The notes below the pieces were generated by a model. It had not been told where the DNA came from. It was given only the letters and a program-made list of their open reading frames with translations, and did no database searches. This document shows positions 61,201 to 64,000 of a stretch of 64,000 nt of DNA, piece by piece. Both the position numbers and the translations under genes were made by a program. Position 1 is the stretch's first letter; each line of letters opens with the position of its first letter. Location of the stretch: NCBI RefSeq assembly GCF_901709675.1, contig NC_051094.1, forward strand, positions 11,962,501 to 12,026,500, read 5' to 3'. The DNA comes from Syngnathus acus (Eukaryota; Chordata; Actinopteri; Syngnathiformes; Syngnathidae).

Positions 61201-63362
61201 GGTCGGTACCATGTGAAAGGTCCAAAAAGTGACTCACTGTTTGTAGTTTGTGCGGCAAGACAGTTAAGACAAAGGGACATGGAGCATCGAGCTGACATCA
61301 TTGGTTTGATTATTCAGCAAACGAAAGCAGGTCACAAAAATAGCTCTCCACCTTCCTTCTCACCAGTGTGGGTCGATTTGCCACTAACACGAATGCTATT
61401 ACTTGCTCTCATGGGTTCTTCTTTTGTCATTGCTGATCCACAGATTATACTTTGATGAAATTGCCCCAGAACTACAATTTGCCACATTACCGCTTCCCCA
61501 CAGAGGGAAAGAACTACATATCTGTACCCGGGGAGGCTTTCACCATGCAGTGTAAGTGATCTTTTATGTAAAAGTCACAGCTTCATGTGGTTGCGTCGGA
61601 ATGTGTCATGCACTCAATCCTTCACTGATGTTATTTGCCTCTAAATTACTTTAAGATTTAAAACTAGTGCCATGCTATGGCTTAGAGTGTCAAGGATCAC
61701 CTTTGTTCGCCTTTATGGTGTACTGTAGAACTCCAGCTCTGACTTTAAGGCTAGTAATTACTCTTTCATTCAGAACAGCAAGAATAAGAGACAGCACATT
61801 TTTCCCCACTTCCCTCTGTCGTTAAAAAGAATGAGACATACGTTTAGGCATGTTGGACTTTATGTATAGGTCACTTTCCCCTGCCTCTACTTGGCCGCAC
61901 ACAAATTGTGTTGACCTACAAAGAACATTTCGGATGGCTTTTGAATTTCACAGTTCAAGAAATAATCCCGCAAGCAAATGTGTCGGACACGGGGGGTTAG
62001 ATGTGAACCAAAGTTAGTGAAACAGGCTTAAAAGCCTTTGAAAAGAGGAAAGGGAACATTAAGGACTTCCTGCAGTGCCATTGTTTATTTTAGAGCTTTA
62101 AGGTGGGACCATTGTGGATGATATGTCAGATTAGGGGAGGGTGACTCGACCCCCTGCTCTACTGGTGAAGTCATTTTCAGCTCTCACAAGATTTCCCAAC
62201 CAGCACATGCACAGCTTACAGACCTTTCCATTTCACTACTGTGCAAATTCAAGTGTTCTTTTTGGAGGCCGGTGTCAGCATACGGCAGCAAAGCAGTGTT
62301 AATTAACTTCTCTTCTTCATGAGTATTTTAGCAGCACTGCTTTACATTCTCAGCCCTCACTTGTCCTGTTTTTTTTCTCATTAGCTCAAACCACCATCGT
62401 TGGCCTTTTTTACCACAACATGCACAGCTACTACAAAGAAATCAGCCCCGTCAAGACCAGGTAATAAAGAATGCAAATGTTTCTGGTGATTATTGCAGCC
62501 AGTTGAGCTTCAAACTTGGTACTTCCTGTGGGGGGGGTCAGGTCCACTGACTCTAAGGCGCCCATGTTTCCTGAACAGCTCATGGCTGGAGTCAGGGTCT
62601 TATCTGTCCACTGGCCTATCTTCCATCTCACCACTCAAGCTCCACTGACTGATACACCCTGCTATTAGCGCAACAGCTCCATTACACCAATCCAAACCTT
62701 GTCTCACCCTGGATGCCAGCTAGTGGCAGTGAAGTGGATTGTTTAATTCCTCCTGAATGTGGCATAACTACGATCAAGCATTCACTTTTTCCCACAGACA
62801 TACGTACTTGGTAAATTTATATTGAAAATAGGCATAATATGTATAGAGAAGATCCAGTTTATAATAGACTGTACCATTGGTCACGTTGTTAACTATGGTG
62901 AATGATGCTATTAGGTTGAAGGAAAAAAAATTGGATTTAAAGTAATTTGTAAAATTCTTTCTTCAATTTTGATGACGTTTTTTTTTTTCTTCTTCTCAGG
63001 GTCAACCATTTCATCATGTGCACAAGGAATATAATAATACTGATGATAAGAATAACTTAAATTGGTGTCTTTGAAGGCAGAATAACTTAAATATACTGGG
63101 ATTTTCCATTCATCCATCTTCTGTCCTCTTAAATCACTTCCATTTGATCAATTTCTTGGCCTTACTGTTTTACTGTCAACTTTCCTCATTGATACATGAT
63201 ACATTTTCTATGTCTTGTAGGATTAATGAAGCTACTGACTTTAAGGATCATAAAATCCAGGTAGCAAGCTGCTTAATTTCTCTAAATGTGGAGCCATCAC
63301 CAACCCTGTCAGTCAACCTCTCCGGGGCACCGCTCATCAAGATCGTTCTCAGCCACATCTTG
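53279..63362 (+). CDS. adgrd1: Adhesion G-protein-coupled receptor D1, N-terminal part (13 coding exons, 3' end off the right edge)
   Basis: ADGRD1 (GPR133) is a Gs-coupled adhesion GPCR of the cell surface. Exons are 53279-53332, 53434-53470, 53978-54070, 56276-56398, 56501-56677, 58093-58350, 59231-59298, 59941-60087, 60174-60224, 61078-61201, 61444-61551, 62385-62460 and 63221-63362: 1458 bases, 486 codons, all in frame. Parts are a signal peptide (about 1-18), a pentraxin/LamG-like domain (about 30-245), a Ser/Thr/Pro linker, and a GAIN domain from about 320 onward, with NLSG near the end as in human. Human ADGRD1 is about 870 residues; the GPS cleavage site, tethered agonist and seven helices are beyond 64000. 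The HYWPL, NGFSV and FDEFVIWERAL motifs match ADGRD1. ADGRD2 is less likely given the synteny. Confidence 0.96.
53434..53470 (+). CDS. adgrd1: adgrd1 exon 2 (37 bp)
   Basis: Frame VYAQVVHHLNHPG, matching the VYSRSQDHPG stretch of human ADGRD1. Acceptor TTTACAG, donor G|GTAGAA. Its one-base overhang pairs exactly with the next exon. Confidence 0.85.
53978..54070 (+). CDS. adgrd1: adgrd1 exon 3, start of pentraxin-like domain
   Basis: Frame LQVLSTASHYWPLDAVDGIH onward to GNRP. I chose donor CAG|GTTATG because it restores DIVEG across the junction as in human. A stronger-looking donor TAA|GTATGT at 54095 is in the same phase and would add eight codons. Confidence 0.88.
55193..55244. repeat. (ATT)n microsatellite
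   Basis: About 17 perfect ATT units. Confidence 0.95.
55618..56032. mobile_element. hAT-like repeat with imperfect inverted ends
   Basis: The left end TTCTCAGCTGG leading to GACCCAAAAGTGGGTC is mirrored by the right end GGGTCTCAAAGTAAC and GGTGAGAACCAC. TTCTCA.CTG and GACCCAAA are shared. The pattern recalls fish and mammalian hAT elements with CAGTGGTTCTCAA ends. No target duplication found. Confidence 0.45.
56276..56398 (+). CDS. adgrd1: adgrd1 exon 4, pentraxin-like domain
   Basis: Frame DIVEGMVNNGIFLNGDNGGT, then the Cys pair NSCISDPTLCGPDG, matching human NSSCISKPEQCGPEG. Acceptor CCACAG, donor G|GTAGG. Phase 1-1. Confidence 0.96.
56501..56677 (+). CDS. adgrd1: adgrd1 exon 5, pentraxin-like domain
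   Basis: Frame ITFSFFWKNHEAESRFAVAS, GGKVISNGFSVYTNPLGG and VEFYTRGNNHRWKV. Human has VTFSFFWKTQGEQSR and GGQVISNGF. Acceptor TTTACAG, donor G|GTACT. Phase 1-1. Confidence 0.97.
56678..58092 (+). other. adgrd1 intron with a degraded dispersed repeat
   Basis: A dispersed repeat occupies 57594-57972. The rest shows nothing further. Confidence 0.7.
57594..57972 (+). repeat. degraded teleost dispersed repeat, near full length
   Basis: Landmarks in order: GGGCAACACGGTGAGCTGGT, GCATGTCCATGATTCGCAGT, CTTGTGTGGAGTTTACACA, AATTGCCCATTGGTGTGA, GTGCCCTGTGATTGGCTGG, and a GATGGGATAGACGG tail. I recall this order from a repeat abundant in percomorph genomes. The degenerate sequence suggests an old copy. 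Confidence 0.65.
58093..58350 (+). CDS. adgrd1: adgrd1 exon 6, end of pentraxin-like domain
   Basis: Frame GPFWTHILFTWKKTAGLKVY, then INGT (N-glycosylation sequon), and GAFDEFVIWERALLPSEIF ending YYSAAIG. THILFTW replaces the classical HxCxS/T pentraxin signature, as in human. Acceptor CTCAG, donor G|GTAAGA. Phase 1-1. Confidence 0.98.
58351..59230 (+). other. adgrd1 intron 58351-59230
   Basis: Read on both strands; no repeat or gene could be supported. Confidence 0.6.
59231..59298 (+). CDS. adgrd1: adgrd1 exon 7, linker
   Basis: 68 bp, HAIESATTPSVFKELPFTTT then TV, matching human KHALLSSTLPSLFMTSTASP in position and character. Acceptor TACCAG, donor GTG|GTAAGT. The phase returns to 0. Confidence 0.85.
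59299..59940 (+). other. adgrd1 intron 59299-59940
   Basis: No repeat or gene could be supported. Confidence 0.6.
59941..60087 (+). CDS. adgrd1: adgrd1 exon 8, linker into GAIN domain
   Basis: 49 codons, RAVEMSPPVISSKHEVRSSQ through ALPNRTIPHNTASNLTQ, with NRT and NLT sequons. Corresponds to human SPGVILSYLQNVSLSLPSKS through LNLTK. Acceptor CCTCAG, donor CAG|GTCTCG. Phase 0-0. Confidence 0.9.
60174..60224 (+). CDS. adgrd1: adgrd1 exon 9, GAIN helix
   Basis: 17 codons, AFLKNVEELLSFPGLPE, matching human TFLKAVGEILLLPGW. Acceptor CGCAG, donor GAG|GTAAAT. Confidence 0.93.
60225..61077 (+). other. adgrd1 intron 60225-61077
   Basis: No repeat or gene could be supported. Confidence 0.6.
61078..61201 (+). 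CDS. adgrd1: adgrd1 exon 10, GAIN domain
   Basis: Frame QSGPVVSGLIETVDRVMDHM through ISLGGTSFVA. Human has VVLSLIDTIDTVMGHV. Acceptor is the first of two consecutive CAGs (NAGNAG type), so the leading Gln is optional. Donor G|GTCGG. Confidence 0.92.
61444..61551 (+). CDS. adgrd1: adgrd1 exon 11, GAIN domain
   Basis: Frame YTLMKLPQNYNLPHYRFPTE then GKNYISVPGEAFTMQ. HYRFP and IP.EAF are conserved in human. Acceptor CCACAG, donor T|GTAAGTG. Confidence 0.95.
61552..62384 (+). other. adgrd1 intron 61552-62384
   Basis: No repeat or gene could be supported. The 3' end has a strong pyrimidine tract before the acceptor. Confidence 0.6.
62385..62460 (+). CDS. adgrd1: adgrd1 exon 12, GAIN domain
   Basis: 76 bp, QTTIVGLFYHNMHSYYKEIS then PVKTR. 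Human has STVVGLLYHSMHYYLNNIWP. Acceptor CATTAG, donor AG|GTAATA. Confidence 0.96.
62461..63220 (+). other. adgrd1 intron 62461-63220
   Basis: No repeat or gene could be supported. Confidence 0.6.
63221..63362 (+). CDS. adgrd1: adgrd1 exon 13, GAIN domain (last exon in window)
   Basis: 142 bp, INEATDFKDHKIQVASCLIS then LNVEPSPTLSVNLSGAPL and ends SHIL. Human has LEVSPPPTLSQNLSGSPLI. Acceptor TTGTAG, donor TTG|GTGAG, phase 0. Confidence 0.96.
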
Positions 63363-64000
63363 GTGAGAATCAAACATAACACACCAACTGTCATGGTCTC
63401 CTTGTTGTTGACTCATGTCTTGATGTTCCATTAACTGTGGGTGAGTCAGTCATACCGGGAAAATGCCGTGCTTCGTTTTTTCCAGTTTGGCAGATACAGA
63501 TGTAGGGTGTGGGACACCCACCTTATCAAAGGGCTATGATTTGCCTGTGGTTACAGTAGATGGATGTCCCTATTTGAAATGTACAAGTTCTATTTCTGGC
63601 GTTGCTTTATGCAAGAAGATGGGTGTAAACCACTGACCAAGACTATTGCAACTGGGCATTCGCTTGCACAAAGAGCAAAACTTGTAGTAATTTCCTTCAC
63701 TTTTCCCTCATGGAGCGGATGGCTTCCAGAGGGCGAATTGATTATGCACATTTGACCTGCAGCCTTATGGTACTCTGAGGGAAGCAGTAAATTTCTGTTC
63801 TGAACAACAATTTCCTCACTACTTTGAAGACTGTGCCAGTTTCCACACAGAAACAGATTGAAACTCGCCACAAAAGTTACTTGAAAATGACCATCATATA
63901 ATATATGGCTGCTTTCATGGGTAGAAACGTGATAGCTTTTATCCTTTGCGGTCATTAAAATTAGCATGCTATTTTTTTTCCTCATTTAAACATGGTATTT
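63363..64000 (+). other. start of an adgrd1 intron at the window edge
   Basis: No further exon is recognisable; the GPS and 7TM exons must lie beyond 64000. Confidence 0.7.

Overview
This is nuclear DNA from a teleost fish, probably a percomorph. It contains multi-exon genes with GT/AG splice sites and short intergenic gaps, and its introns carry fish-type dispersed repeats, TIR elements and long microsatellites. Exon-by-exon translation identifies three vertebrate genes in the order rimbp2 (minus), stx2 (minus), adgrd1 (plus). Human 12q24.33 has the same order and orientation (RIMBP2, STX2, ADGRD1). No bacterial or CRISPR-like system is present.

Positions 5-45517 (minus) hold the 5' two fifths or so of rimbp2, the RIM-binding active-zone scaffold. 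Thirteen exons were placed, giving about 620 codons: a long N-terminal coiled coil, the first SH3 domain, a linker and the first FN3 domain. The remaining FN3 domains and SH3-II/III lie off the left edge. The eight most 5' exons are all phase 0 with lengths divisible by three, including a 21-bp microexon of seven codons. Introns of about 21.9 and 9.1 kb carry nearly all the mobile DNA: a solo LTR, a Tc1-like remnant, three TA-flanked TIR elements in 3.2 kb, a hAT-type MITE and many microsatellites.

Positions 47660-52110 (minus) hold a complete stx2 (syntaxin-2/epimorphin) coding region: N-peptide, Habc domain, Qa-SNARE motif, and two alternative last exons that encode different transmembrane anchors. 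A further upstream exon may be 5'UTR or an N-terminal extension.

Positions 53279-63362 (plus) hold the first 13 coding exons (486 codons) of adgrd1 (GPR133), an adhesion GPCR: signal peptide, pentraxin-like domain, linker and most of the GAIN domain. The GPS and seven-helix region lie off the right edge. stx2 and adgrd1 start head to head about 1.2 kb apart; RAN, which lies between them in human, was not seen.

The genes share a chromosomal block but no single pathway. rimbp2 and stx2 both serve regulated exocytosis (active-zone scaffold and target-membrane SNARE). All coordinates come from manual reading of splice sites and frames; no alignment or database search was run.
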